52,156 nucleotides of DNA from Bacteroidales bacterium (GTDB lineage Bacteria > Bacteroidota > Bacteroidia > Bacteroidales > NBLH01), in NCBI GenBank assembly GCA_021647685.1, contig JAKIUH010000001.1, positions 1 to 52,156 of the forward strand, given 5' to 3'. Shown piece by piece: positions 33,968 through 43,242 of this stretch (position 1 is the stretch's first letter; the number at the start of each line of letters is the position of its first letter). Below the pieces are notes generated by a model, which searched no databases, was not told the origin of the DNA, and saw only the letters and a program-made list of their open reading frames with translations. A program made the translations under genes and the position numbers.

Positions 33968-33983
33968 CGGCATATAGATTGAC
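33968..33983 (+). promoter_or_regulatory. Possible sigma-54 promoter of the exporter operon
   Basis: CGGCATATAGATTGAC resembles TGGCAC-N5-TTGC: GGCA and TTG are in place, but the first base and the C of the -12 GC are not. It lies about 40 bases before the ATG at 34022, as expected. No TAnnTTTG box was found in this gap, which favours an alternative sigma factor. Confidence 0.35.
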
Positions 33984-34021
33984 AATAGATATAAAAAAAT
34001 AAAGATTGATATTGATAAATT

Positions 34022-35272
34022 ATGGATATACCTATTGAAAAGAAAAAAGGAATAAGACCAAAGCATATTTATATTAGTATTGCGCTATTGTTATTTCTGT
34101 TCTTGATTTTTGAAGCTTTTTTTGCAACGAACAAGTCTACCTATCGTGTAGCTTTTCAAAAAATAAGTATTGATACTGTTCACGAAGGAATATTTCACGA
34201 TTATATCAGTGTAACCGGAAACCTTGAACCCATAGCAACCATTTATCTTGATGCACTTGAAGGAGGAAGAGTTGAGGAAAAATTAATCGAAGAAGGTTCA
34301 ATAGTAAAAAAAGGCGATATTATTTTAAAATTAAGCAATCCCGATTTAGATTTAAGCATCTTAAACAGTGAAGCACAACTTGCCGAAAAAAGCAACTTTT
34401 TGCGTAATACGATGGTAGTAATGGAGCAAGAAAAATTACGTATTAAAAGAGAGCTTTTAAATTTGGAGTTTGATATAAAACGTAAAAAACGCAAATACGA
34501 ACAAAATAAGGTTTTGTATCAATCAGCACTTATATCAAAAGAAGATTTTTTGGTCTCAGAAGAAGACTATCAGTTTGCTCAACAAAGCTATAAGCTCTAT
34601 TTAGAACGTCAAAAGCAAGATTCAATTTACAGGTCTATTCAAGTCAAACAGATGAAAATGAGTTTGCATAATATGGATTTAAACCTGCAATTGGTTCGTA
34701 AAAGAAAAGAAAACCTGAATGTTAAAGCGCCTGTTAACGGTCAGTTAAGCAGTCTTGATGTGGAGTTGGGACAATCTGTTCCTAAAGGTAACCGGATTGG
34801 TAAAATAGATGTGCTTACATCGTTTAAAGTTGTAGCAAAAATTGACGAACATTATATTGATAAAGTAAGGCCCGGGCTAATTGCTCTGCTTAAACGCAAC
34901 GGGAAAGAGTATAAACTGAAAATACGCAAAGTATTGCCCGATGTTAAAAACGGACAGTTTACCGTTGAAATGATTTTTATCAGTGATAAACCTGAAAACA
35001 TGCGTACCGGACAAACTTATTACACACGATTACAATTGGGTAATCCCAAAACAGCTTTGCTTTTACCGCGGGGCAGCTTTTTTCAAAAAACCGGCGGACA
35101 ATGGATTTTTGTTTTATCGCTCGATGGCAAAACCGCCGAAAAGCGAAATATAAAAATAGGGAAACAAAACCCGAGATACTATGAAGTTGTAAGTGGTTTA
35201 AATGCCAGTGATGTAGTAGTAACATCCGGTTATGATAATTTTGGAGAAAACGAACAATTGGAATTCAAATAA
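34022..35272 (+). CDS. Periplasmic adaptor (HlyD/MacA-type) of an ABC exporter
   Basis: The 416-residue protein has one N-terminal membrane span (about 16-36, HIYISIALLLFLFLIFEAFF). It has a first lipoyl half (LDALEGGRVEEKLIEEGSIVKKGDIILKL, about 75-103), a long alpha-hairpin (about 105-225), a second lipoyl half (LNVKAPVNGQLSSLDVELGQSVPKG) and a beta-barrel. It resembles MacA and HlyD-type adaptors that bridge an inner-membrane exporter and a TolC channel. Three permeases and an ATPase follow at 10- to 20-base gaps. No TolC gene belongs to this operon, so it may share one with another system. Confidence 0.88.
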   Translation: MDIPIEKKKGIRPKHIYISIALLLFLFLIFEAFFATNKSTYRVAFQKISIDTVHEGIFHDYISVTGNLEPIATIYLDALEGGRVEEKLIEEGSIVKKGDIILKLSNPDLDLSILNSEAQLAEKSNFLRNTMVVMEQEKLRIKRELLNLEFDIKRKKRKYEQNKVLYQSALISKEDFLVSEEDYQFAQQSYKLYLERQKQDSIYRSIQVKQMKMSLHNMDLNLQLVRKRKENLNVKAPVNGQLSSLDVELGQSVPKGNRIGKIDVLTSFKVVAKIDEHYIDKVRPGLIALLKRNGKEYKLKIRKVLPDVKNGQFTVEMIFISDKPENMRTGQTYYTRLQLGNPKTALLLPRGSFFQKTGGQWIFVLSLDGKTAEKRNIKIGKQNPRYYEVVSGLNASDVVVTSGYDNFGENEQLEFK

Positions 35273-35281
35273 AAATGAATT

Positions 35282-37603
35282 ATGATGCTGAATAATTTCA
35301 AACCTTTTATTAAACACCTAATAAACAATAAAGTATATACTTTTATTACCATAATAGGCTTTGCCGTATCATTAGCTTTTGTACTACTGTTAAGTGTATA
35401 TATTAAACATGAATTATCTGTAAACAACAAACAAAAAAACAAAGAACGGATATACCGTTTATGCAGTGATAAAGCAGACACCTTCGCTCCACCGATAGGT
35501 GAATGGGTACAAAATACAGTTCCTGAAGTTGAATCATATACTCGCGTATCTGACGAGGGTGGAATATTAAGCACAGATAATAATAAAAAATACAAATTTA
35601 AATTTTTGCTTGCTGATTCTACCTTCTTTAATATTTTTACATTTAACTTGTTCGAGGGAGATAAAGAAACAGCACTAAAAGCAGAAAACTCTGTTGTTTT
35701 AACCAAAGAATTTGCCAAAAAGCTGTTCGGAAATCAATCACCTATTGGCAAACAGCTGATACTCAATCTGAATACTCCTTGTACGGTAACCGGAGTAGTT
35801 GAAGATATTTCAGAAAAATCGTTTTTCAAAAAATACGATGCAATTATCAATTTCAGATTGATAAAAAAACTTTGGGGATGGGATGAATTATTGAGAAACC
35901 CAAACTCTTGCTCATTTGGTTTTTATTTTTTGGCAAAGCCCAATGCTGACTTGCGCATAAAAGAACCCGAAATATTAAAGATATTCAAAAAAGACTTCTG
36001 GGTTTACAAACAAGGAGTTTTTAAAACTGTTCGTTTTGAGCCCTTAGACGATGTTTATTTTAGCACAATTATCAGTAATGGAGAAATTAATCAAAACAGC
36101 AAAAAGAAAATAGCCATACTATCAGTTATTGTAGTGCTAATTCTTATTCTTGCTATTATTAATTATTTGAATTTAACCATTGCCCAATCAAGCTTTCGTG
36201 TAAAAGAAATTGCTATAAAAAAGTTACACGGCAGTTCAAGAAAAAGGTTAATTCTTCAACATATATTCGAAACGCTTATTTTATGCATAGTCGCTTTTTT
36301 TGTGGCAATATTTCTTAGTTTCCTAGTCGAACCTGTTTTTAATAAATTATTGGGGACAAGCATTAACTTAAATGATGAGTTTATTTCTATTAATGTGATG
36401 ATATTTCTTATTTTTATACTGCTTATCGGAATGTTTTCAGGAATTGTTCCCGCATTAATAATTACACGCCTTAAAGCGGTTGATGTATTGAAAGGTGGCT
36501 TTACCTTTAAAACCAAAACCAGCTTCTCTAAAATACTTATTATTTTTCAATATACTGTTGTTATAACTCTTATTTCGGCAAGTATAATTATTAATCAACA
36601 AACTAAATTTTTATTAAATAAAAATTTGGGATTTCATTCAAAAAACATACTTATGTTGGATAATAATATTGATATAAACCAAAAAGAAGCACTACGTGAT
36701 GAATTTTTAAAAATTCCCGGCATTAAAGCAGTTTCTTTTGTAGCAGGAACACCGGTTGACGGAGGAAATAACAATACATTCACATACAATAATAAACCAG
36801 TAAGTTTTCAGATTTTTGTTGTTGACTCGGCTTTTTGGAAAATGACCGGTTTAAAATCAAAACCAACCGGAACAGCCTACACACAAGACGGAATATGGAT
36901 TAACAAAGAAGCAATCCGCGAACTAGAACTTGATTCTTTACCACAAGTACTTAAAATTGGTAAAAATAACTGGAATATTTTGGGCATTGTAAACGATTTT
37001 AATTTTCGCCCTTTGCATCAAAAAATAGGTGCTGCTATGATAAAACAGATGAACAAGAATGATTACCCTTGGAATATTTTGTTACAAATAGAAGGGAATA
37101 ATCAAACTGAAACCATAAATAGATTGAAAGAAGTATATCTGAATTTTACCGGAGGAATACCTTTCGATTATGAATTTTTTGATACTACACTTCAAAAATG
37201 GTACGAAAAAGAGCAGAAAACATCAAAAATTGTAGAATATTTTGCAATGCTGGCTATTACTATTTCGGTAATGGGAATTTTTGCCATGTCAATGTTTTAC
37301 AATCAGCAAAAATCAAAAGAGATAGGCATACGCAGAGTAAACGGAGCAACGGTAAATCAAATCATTAAAATGCTCAGTTTTGAATTTCTTAAACTGGTTA
37401 TTACTGCATTCATCTTATCTGTACCCATTGCATACTACTTAATGAACCGATGGCTCGAAAACTTTGCCTATAAAATCAATTTGAGTTGGTGGATATTTAT
37501 TTTAGCGAGATTGATTGCCGCTTGGGTAGCCTTAACAACAGTCAGTTGGCAAATATTCAGTACGGCACGTAAAAATCCTGCTTTGATTTTAAGATACGAA
37601 TAA
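35282..37603 (+). CDS. MacB/FtsX-type ABC permease 1
   Basis: The 773-residue protein has two FtsX units: a first span near 20-45 and a periplasmic MacB_PCD domain; three spans near 280-400; then a second such half with a span near 425, a periplasmic domain, and three spans near 655-765. Motifs at the transmembrane turns are typical: VKEIAIKKLHGSSRKRLILQHI and SKEIGIRRVNGATVNQIIKM. The C-terminus is RKNPALILRYE. This class uses ATP-driven movement in the membrane to drive efflux or periplasmic processes. It is the first of three paralogous permeases; its C-terminus is closer to permease 3 than permease 2. It lies 10 bases after the adaptor. The start may be the second ATG, 3 bases on. Confidence 0.9.
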   Translation: MMLNNFKPFIKHLINNKVYTFITIIGFAVSLAFVLLLSVYIKHELSVNNKQKNKERIYRLCSDKADTFAPPIGEWVQNTVPEVESYTRVSDEGGILSTDNNKKYKFKFLLADSTFFNIFTFNLFEGDKETALKAENSVVLTKEFAKKLFGNQSPIGKQLILNLNTPCTVTGVVEDISEKSFFKKYDAIINFRLIKKLWGWDELLRNPNSCSFGFYFLAKPNADLRIKEPEILKIFKKDFWVYKQGVFKTVRFEPLDDVYFSTIISNGEINQNSKKKIAILSVIVVLILILAIINYLNLTIAQSSFRVKEIAIKKLHGSSRKRLILQHIFETLILCIVAFFVAIFLSFLVEPVFNKLLGTSINLNDEFISINVMIFLIFILLIGMFSGIVPALIITRLKAVDVLKGGFTFKTKTSFSKILIIFQYTVVITLISASIIINQQTKFLLNKNLGFHSKNILMLDNNIDINQKEALRDEFLKIPGIKAVSFVAGTPVDGGNNNTFTYNNKPVSFQIFVVDSAFWKMTGLKSKPTGTAYTQDGIWINKEAIRELELDSLPQVLKIGKNNWNILGIVNDFNFRPLHQKIGAAMIKQMNKNDYPWNILLQIEGNNQTETINRLKEVYLNFTGGIPFDYEFFDTTLQKWYEKEQKTSKIVEYFAMLAITISVMGIFAMSMFYNQQKSKEIGIRRVNGATVNQIIKMLSFEFLKLVITAFILSVPIAYYLMNRWLENFAYKINLSWWIFILARLIAAWVALTTVSWQIFSTARKNPALILRYE

Positions 37604-37622
37604 TTTAATCCTTATATATACC

Positions 37623-39986
37623 ATGATACGTTCGATAAAACATATTTTCAGAAATTTCAAAAAAAACCCGGTCTTATTATTTGTCAATATTCCCGGATTG
37701 AGCCTCGGATTATCCGCATTTTTATTATTGATGTTTTTACTAATTCATGAACTTAGCTTTGATAAAGTTTTTCCCAATAAAGAGCGTATAGTCAGGCTAT
37801 ATAATATTTTAACCGAAAAAAACACTGTTGATGCATTGCCTATTTGCTTACGCGAAGCCTATACTGAGCTACCCTCACAAGTACCAGAAATTGAATCTAC
37901 CGTACAAATATATCGTGGTTGGAAGACAAATATAAATTACAAGCAGACAAAAATTTTATCGCAAGATCTGCTTTATGCCGACAGTACTTTTTTTAAAGTT
38001 TTCGGCTTAAATCTTTTGTCGGGTAATGTAGAAACTGCTTTAAAGGATAAATATTCGGCTGTAATTACGCAAAATTTAGCGCAAAAACTTTTTGGAAACA
38101 ATCCGGCTATCGGAAAACATATTAAAGTGGATGATGAAAATTATACCGTTACCAGAATTATTAAAAAACTGCCTGCAACCACTCATTTTAATTTTGATGT
38201 ACTTACTTCTATGAGCTCAACAAATCTAGATATACTGCAAGGTTTAGAATTTTTTACCTATTATCTGCTTAAAAAAGAAACTGACAGACAAGCAGCTTAT
38301 GATAAAATTACACAATTAAACAATAAAATTGTAAAAGATAAATTTAAAGATTTTGAACTGTCTTTAAAGGTAAATTCAGGAGTAGAATCGCTAAAACAAA
38401 TTCACTTACACACGGTTGCCGATTTTGATTTATCAAAAAAAGGAAATCCAAAAGTAATTTATATAATTGCTTTTCTTGCATTTTTTATTCTCTTAATAGC
38501 CATTGTAAACCACATAAACCTGTTTGTTCTGCATGGTGAAAAACGTTTTAAAGAGATAGGAATACGAAAAACTTTAGGTGCCGGAAAGTCAAGTCTTGTA
38601 AGTATGTTTTATCTCGAAACAGTTGTAATTACAGCAATCTCTTTTATATTGGCATTTTTACTCAGTCGCATTGCATTACCGTATTTTGCACTATTGATGA
38701 ATAAAAAGCTGATTTTTTCGGAGATGATGAGTTTTTATACTGTTGCAAGTATGCTGATTTTTATGCTGATACTTGTGATTGTAAGTGGTGCATATCCGGC
38801 TTTATATCTTTCAAAACTAAAAATAATAAGTGCCGTTAAAGGCGATATGCAAAGCATAAAACGTAAAAAAATGCTGCCGGTTATATCTGTTTTGGTGCAG
38901 TTTTCAATAAGTATATTTCTAATATTCAATTTATTGATTATGTATTATCAAATATCTTTTTTAAAGAATATTCCTTTGGGTTTTTCGCCCGATAATATTA
39001 TTGCTGTAAGCGGATTTGGCGAAACCATTAATAAAAAATCAATATCAATAGTTAATGAGTTAAAAAAATTACCCTTTGTAAATAATGTTGCAAGTTCCAC
39101 ACATGCAATGGGTGGAGGATGCAGCGGACAGTTAATTACAGAATACGGAAAAGCCGAAGACGATGATTGGCAAAGCATTAATGAATACAGAGTGCAAGCC
39201 GGCTTTTGTAAAACCATGAAAATGCATTTGATTTCAGGAAGATTCTTTAATAATACAGAGGCTGATAAAAGCAGTATTATTTTAAATGAGGCAGCAGTTA
39301 AAATGCTTAATCTGAAAGACCCTATCGGAAAAAAAATGATTATGTTTGACGAACCGCTGACTATTATCGGTATTATTAAAAATTTTTATTATACCGGTAA
39401 TTCGGGCGAAAAAATAGCTCCTTTGGTTTTAACAAATTATTCCGATTGGGTAAATAATTTTTATCTGCGCACAAAACACCAACTCTCAAACAATGAAATG
39501 CAGCAAATCAAAAATATCTTTAACGGATTTGACCCTGAATATCAATTTTATACCTATCGCTTAAAAGATAGTTACCTGAGAAAGTTCAATAACGAGGACA
39601 GGGTAGTTAAGCTGTTGTTTTATGCCACATTGTTGGCTGTATTTCTGTGTATAACGGGCATGTTTGCTTTGGCAGTTTTTAATGTGGAACGGCGTATTAA
39701 AGAAATAGGTATTCGCAAAGTTTTGGGAGCATCATCAAAGCTAATATTAACTTTACTTTTAACAAAAATGCTCCAGTGGGTTGTGTGGGCAATGATACCT
39801 TCCTTGCTAATCGGCTATATTTTAATGAATGACTGGTTGCAAAATTTTACGAACAAAATAAACATTAACATACTGTATTTTATTATATCCGGTGGTTTGG
39901 CTGTGATTATTGCTATTGTAGCCGTTTCGGCACAAAGCATATGGGCAGCTACACGCAATCCGGTAGATAGTTTAAGATATGAATAA
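37623..39986 (+). CDS. MacB/FtsX-type ABC permease 2
   Basis: The 787-residue protein has the same two-unit layout as its neighbours: a first span near 18-45, periplasmic MacB_PCD domain, spans near 280-390, a second unit from about 425, and final spans near 670-780. Turn motifs are FKEIGIRKTLGAGKSSLVSM and IKEIGIRKVLGASSKLILTL, and the C-terminus is RNPVDSLRYE. It begins 19 bases after permease 1 and ends 14 bases before permease 3. The three are diverged enough that they are not a recent duplication, and they may form different heterodimers or an assembly with the single ATPase (inference). Confidence 0.9.
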   Translation: MIRSIKHIFRNFKKNPVLLFVNIPGLSLGLSAFLLLMFLLIHELSFDKVFPNKERIVRLYNILTEKNTVDALPICLREAYTELPSQVPEIESTVQIYRGWKTNINYKQTKILSQDLLYADSTFFKVFGLNLLSGNVETALKDKYSAVITQNLAQKLFGNNPAIGKHIKVDDENYTVTRIIKKLPATTHFNFDVLTSMSSTNLDILQGLEFFTYYLLKKETDRQAAYDKITQLNNKIVKDKFKDFELSLKVNSGVESLKQIHLHTVADFDLSKKGNPKVIYIIAFLAFFILLIAIVNHINLFVLHGEKRFKEIGIRKTLGAGKSSLVSMFYLETVVITAISFILAFLLSRIALPYFALLMNKKLIFSEMMSFYTVASMLIFMLILVIVSGAYPALYLSKLKIISAVKGDMQSIKRKKMLPVISVLVQFSISIFLIFNLLIMYYQISFLKNIPLGFSPDNIIAVSGFGETINKKSISIVNELKKLPFVNNVASSTHAMGGGCSGQLITEYGKAEDDDWQSINEYRVQAGFCKTMKMHLISGRFFNNTEADKSSIILNEAAVKMLNLKDPIGKKMIMFDEPLTIIGIIKNFYYTGNSGEKIAPLVLTNYSDWVNNFYLRTKHQLSNNEMQQIKNIFNGFDPEYQFYTYRLKDSYLRKFNNEDRVVKLLFYATLLAVFLCITGMFALAVFNVERRIKEIGIRKVLGASSKLILTLLLTKMLQWVVWAMIPSLLIGYILMNDWLQNFTNKININILYFIISGGLAVIIAIVAVSAQSIWAATRNPVDSLRYE

Positions 39987-40000
39987 TAAAAAAATTAATT

Positions 40001-42325
40001 ATGATAAAACATATTTATTCCGGCTTTATAAAATATACGCTTTCTCTATTTTTAAACATATTGAGTTTGACCATCGCCTTTTCCGGTATTATAACGATTC
40101 TTCTTTATATATCGTATCAAAAAAGTTTTGACAAGCATAACATTCATTACTCAACCGTTTATCAGTTACAAATAGACAATGAGGAGTCAACTTTACCGGC
40201 AGTTATTAGCCCTATTTTAAGAAAAAATGTATCGGATATAGTTGCAATCACTCCAGTTTGGTTTAATCCCGGAATAATCTCAATAAATAAACAATCAAAG
40301 TATAGTTTTTATGCTTCGTCATTTTATGCAAATAATGATATTTTTAAGATTTTTAGTTTTGACATAATAAACGGATCTGCCAAAGATGCGCTTAAACAAC
40401 CTTTAAGTATTGTTCTAACACAAAGTTTGGCAAAAAAACTATACGAAAATGAAAATCCCATCGGAAAACAAGTAAATCTTAACGGACATAATTATACCTG
40501 CACTGCAGTAATTAAAGACTTACCGGAAACCTCATCTATTCAAACAGAATGTATCGTTTCTTTTGAAACTTTATTACAACAAGACAATTCCTTTGCAAAA
40601 AAATGGTCGGAATGGAGTTTCAGAACTTTTCTAAGAATAAATTCAAAAGATAATTATAATCATGTACTTAAAGCCATCAATAGTATTGATGAAATTAATA
40701 ATGTTTTGCATGAAGATTTAGCAGAAAAATCAGCAAATGATTCATATCTGAGTTTACAAGCTTTAAGCAAATTACATTTTACCGAAAGTGGACAATACAA
40801 AACAATTAACCCTATTGTCATCAATATTTTAATACTTCTCGCAATTATTTTAGCAGTAATGGGAATTGTTAATTTTGTAAACCTGCTAACTTCGCAAGCA
40901 ATTCAAAGAGCAAAGGTCTTTTCAATAAAACGCATATTGGGTGCCGGCGAAACACAATTACTCATTCAAATAATTGTTGAGTCAATAATTATTTCCCTAA
41001 TAGCGCTGGCTATTGCATTGATTATACATTCATACCTTTATCCATATATCGAAAAAATACTACAAATAAAAGGTTTAAGTTTCCAAAACAGAAATTATTG
41101 GTATGTATATTTTGTTTTAATGACCATTATTTATAGTATTATTGCAAGTATTTATCCTGCAAAATATATTACCTCTGTTAATATAATACAAACTGTTAAA
41201 GGAACTTATCGCTTTTCAGGAAAAGGAAGATTTATAAGGAATTTTTTACTGACACTACAATTTTCATTTACAATTCTCCTTATTATTGCTTCTATATCCA
41301 TAAAAAAGCAAATAAATTTTTGGCATAACTTTGATATAGGAATACAAAAAGAAAATATTGTTTACATACGAACTTCATCAAATATCATTAAACACAAAGA
41401 TGCATTTGTCAAAGAATTACTTAACAACCCTCATATAACAGAATATACATATAGTTCTTTTGTTCCCGGCGGTGTTGGTATGATGTGGGGGCGAACTATT
41501 AATAATCAGCAAATAAATATTTATTGCTGGCCTGTTGATCAACATTTTATTGATTTTTTTGGAATCAAAATAAAAAAAGGACGCAAATTTTCTTCCCTTA
41601 AAGCCGATATGAATAGTTTTATTATAAATGAAAAAGCAGTTGAAAAATATCATTGGGACAAACCTTTGGAAATAATAATGCAAGGCTTTGACTTTGAAGG
41701 ACCAATAATTGGGGTAACAGAAAATTTTAATTTTTCTTCATTAAAAGAACAAATACCTCCAATGCAATTATGGCTAACCGATACAAGACCTTATGTTCTA
41801 CTATTAAAATTAGCCGGTGGAAATACAAGTACCGTAATGGAACATATAAAAAATATATGGGGAAAATTTGAACCTGGGCTAGATATTGATATTAATTTTT
41901 TAGATGAACACCTGAATAATCTATATCAAAAAGAAGAAAAAATAGCGTATTTTATTGAGGCTGTATCCCTTTGGACTATTCTACTCTCTTTAACGGGACT
42001 CCTTGGTTTAACACTTTTTACAGCTCGTCAGAGAACAAAAGAAATTGCCGTAAGAAGAGTTAACGGAGCAACTGTTATAGAGATAATCAATTTATTTAAT
42101 CGTGAATTTATAAAGTGGATAATCTTGGCATTTCTTATAGCGACACCTATTGCATATTATTCAATAGCAAATTGGATTCAAAACTTTGCATATAAAATGT
42201 CAATCAGCTGGTGGATTTTTGCTCTATCAGGTATTTTCTTGTTGATAGTCACAACTATTTCAGTTAGTATTCAAACACTTATAATTGCACGAAAAAATCC
42301 TACGGAATCTTTACGTTACGAATAA
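40001..42325 (+). CDS. MacB/FtsX-type ABC permease 3
   Basis: The 774-residue protein follows the plan of permeases 1 and 2. Its turn motifs are AKVFSIKRILGAGETQLLIQI and TKEIAVRRVNGATVIEIINL; the C-terminus is RKNPTESLRYE. The final segment FAYKMSISWWIFALSGIF is close to FAYKINLSWWIFILA of permease 1, indicating that these two are the nearest relatives. It lies 14 bases after permease 2 and 16 bases before the ATPase gene. Substrate unknown. Confidence 0.9.
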   Translation: MIKHIYSGFIKYTLSLFLNILSLTIAFSGIITILLYISYQKSFDKHNIHYSTVYQLQIDNEESTLPAVISPILRKNVSDIVAITPVWFNPGIISINKQSKYSFYASSFYANNDIFKIFSFDIINGSAKDALKQPLSIVLTQSLAKKLYENENPIGKQVNLNGHNYTCTAVIKDLPETSSIQTECIVSFETLLQQDNSFAKKWSEWSFRTFLRINSKDNYNHVLKAINSIDEINNVLHEDLAEKSANDSYLSLQALSKLHFTESGQYKTINPIVINILILLAIILAVMGIVNFVNLLTSQAIQRAKVFSIKRILGAGETQLLIQIIVESIIISLIALAIALIIHSYLYPYIEKILQIKGLSFQNRNYWYVYFVLMTIIYSIIASIYPAKYITSVNIIQTVKGTYRFSGKGRFIRNFLLTLQFSFTILLIIASISIKKQINFWHNFDIGIQKENIVYIRTSSNIIKHKDAFVKELLNNPHITEYTYSSFVPGGVGMMWGRTINNQQINIYCWPVDQHFIDFFGIKIKKGRKFSSLKADMNSFIINEKAVEKYHWDKPLEIIMQGFDFEGPIIGVTENFNFSSLKEQIPPMQLWLTDTRPYVLLLKLAGGNTSTVMEHIKNIWGKFEPGLDIDINFLDEHLNNLYQKEEKIAYFIEAVSLWTILLSLTGLLGLTLFTARQRTKEIAVRRVNGATVIEIINLFNREFIKWIILAFLIATPIAYYSIANWIQNFAYKMSISWWIFALSGIFLLIVTTISVSIQTLIIARKNPTESLRYE

Positions 42326-42341
42326 TTAAATAAAAAATATC

Positions 42342-43019
42342 ATGATTAAAACAGAAAATTTAACAAAAGTATTTAAAACCGATGAGGTACAAACTTATGC
42401 CCTTAACGATGTTGATATTAATGCTAAAAAAGGTGAATTTATTGCCATTATGGGACCATCGGGCTGTGGAAAATCTACATTATTAAATATTATTGGATTA
42501 TTGGACAATCCAACGCAAGGAAAATACATCTTTGACGGTGTAGATGTATCAAAAATGAAAGAAAAAGACCGTACTCAATTTCGTAAAGGACGTATAGGCT
42601 TTGTTTTTCAAAGTTTTAACCTCATTGACGAACTCAATGTGTATGAAAATATTGAATTACCTTTGGTTTATTTGAACATGAAAGCATCAGAGCGTAAAAA
42701 ACGTATCAATGAGGTATTGCAAAGGATGAAAATAGGTCATCGTGCAAAACATTTTCCGCAACAACTCTCAGGAGGACAGCAACAAAGGGTTGCTTTTGCA
42801 CGTGCCGTTGTTGCCAATCCCGAACTTATTCTTGCTGATGAGCCTACCGGAAATTTGGACTCAAAAAACGGCAGTGAAGTGATGAACCTTTTAACAGAGT
42901 TAAATCAAGATGGAACCACTATTGTTATGGTAACCCATTCGGAGCGTGACGCAAGCTATGCTCACCGTATTGTTAATTTACTTGATGGAAAAGTGATTAC
43001 GGAAACAATTAATGCATAA
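42342..43019 (+). CDS. ABC transporter ATPase (MacB/LolD type)
   Basis: The 225-residue stand-alone ATPase has Walker A GPSGCGKST at about 39-47, Q-loop VFQSFNLIDELNVYENIELPL, signature LSGGQQQRVAFARA, Walker B LILADEPTGNLDS and H-loop MVTHSERDA. The length and the DEPTGNLDSK sequence place it in the MacB/LolD/FtsE group. It closes the exporter operon: adaptor, three permeases, ATPase. In the classic MacB, permease and ATPase are fused; here they are separate genes. It is likely to energise all three permeases. A hairpin-forming element at 43039 follows and may stop transcription. Confidence 0.93.
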   Translation: MIKTENLTKVFKTDEVQTYALNDVDINAKKGEFIAIMGPSGCGKSTLLNIIGLLDNPTQGKYIFDGVDVSKMKEKDRTQFRKGRIGFVFQSFNLIDELNVYENIELPLVYLNMKASERKKRINEVLQRMKIGHRAKHFPQQLSGGQQQRVAFARAVVANPELILADEPTGNLDSKNGSEVMNLLTELNQDGTTIVMVTHSERDASYAHRIVNLLDGKVITETINA

Positions 43020-43038
43020 AAAAAATTTAAAACTTGAA

Positions 43039-43159
43039 TAGTGTTTATAAAAAAACGCTAATAACTGTGATATGCCAGTCAATAAATTGGTCATTTACAA
43101 AAAGTAAATTCCCAATTTATTAACTTCGCAGCCTTGTTGTTAAATTTTTATAAACACTA
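43039..43159. mobile_element. 121-bp inverted-repeat element (MITE-like) with internal hairpin
   Basis: TAGTGTTTATAAAAA (43039-43053) and TTTTTATAAACACTA (43145-43159) are perfect inverted copies. Inside, AATAAATTGG (43081-43090) and CCAATTTATT (43112-43121) pair, with TTTAC/GTAAA further in. The whole could fold into one long hairpin. It separates two convergent genes, the ABC ATPase and P5C dehydrogenase. No protein is encoded. Confidence 0.7.
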
Positions 43160-43242
43160 CAAAAACTAATAGTTTTCTAAAAAAAATGGCTGTTTACGAT
43201 ATCGAACAGCCAATTATTGAATCAAACAAAACCTGTACTATA

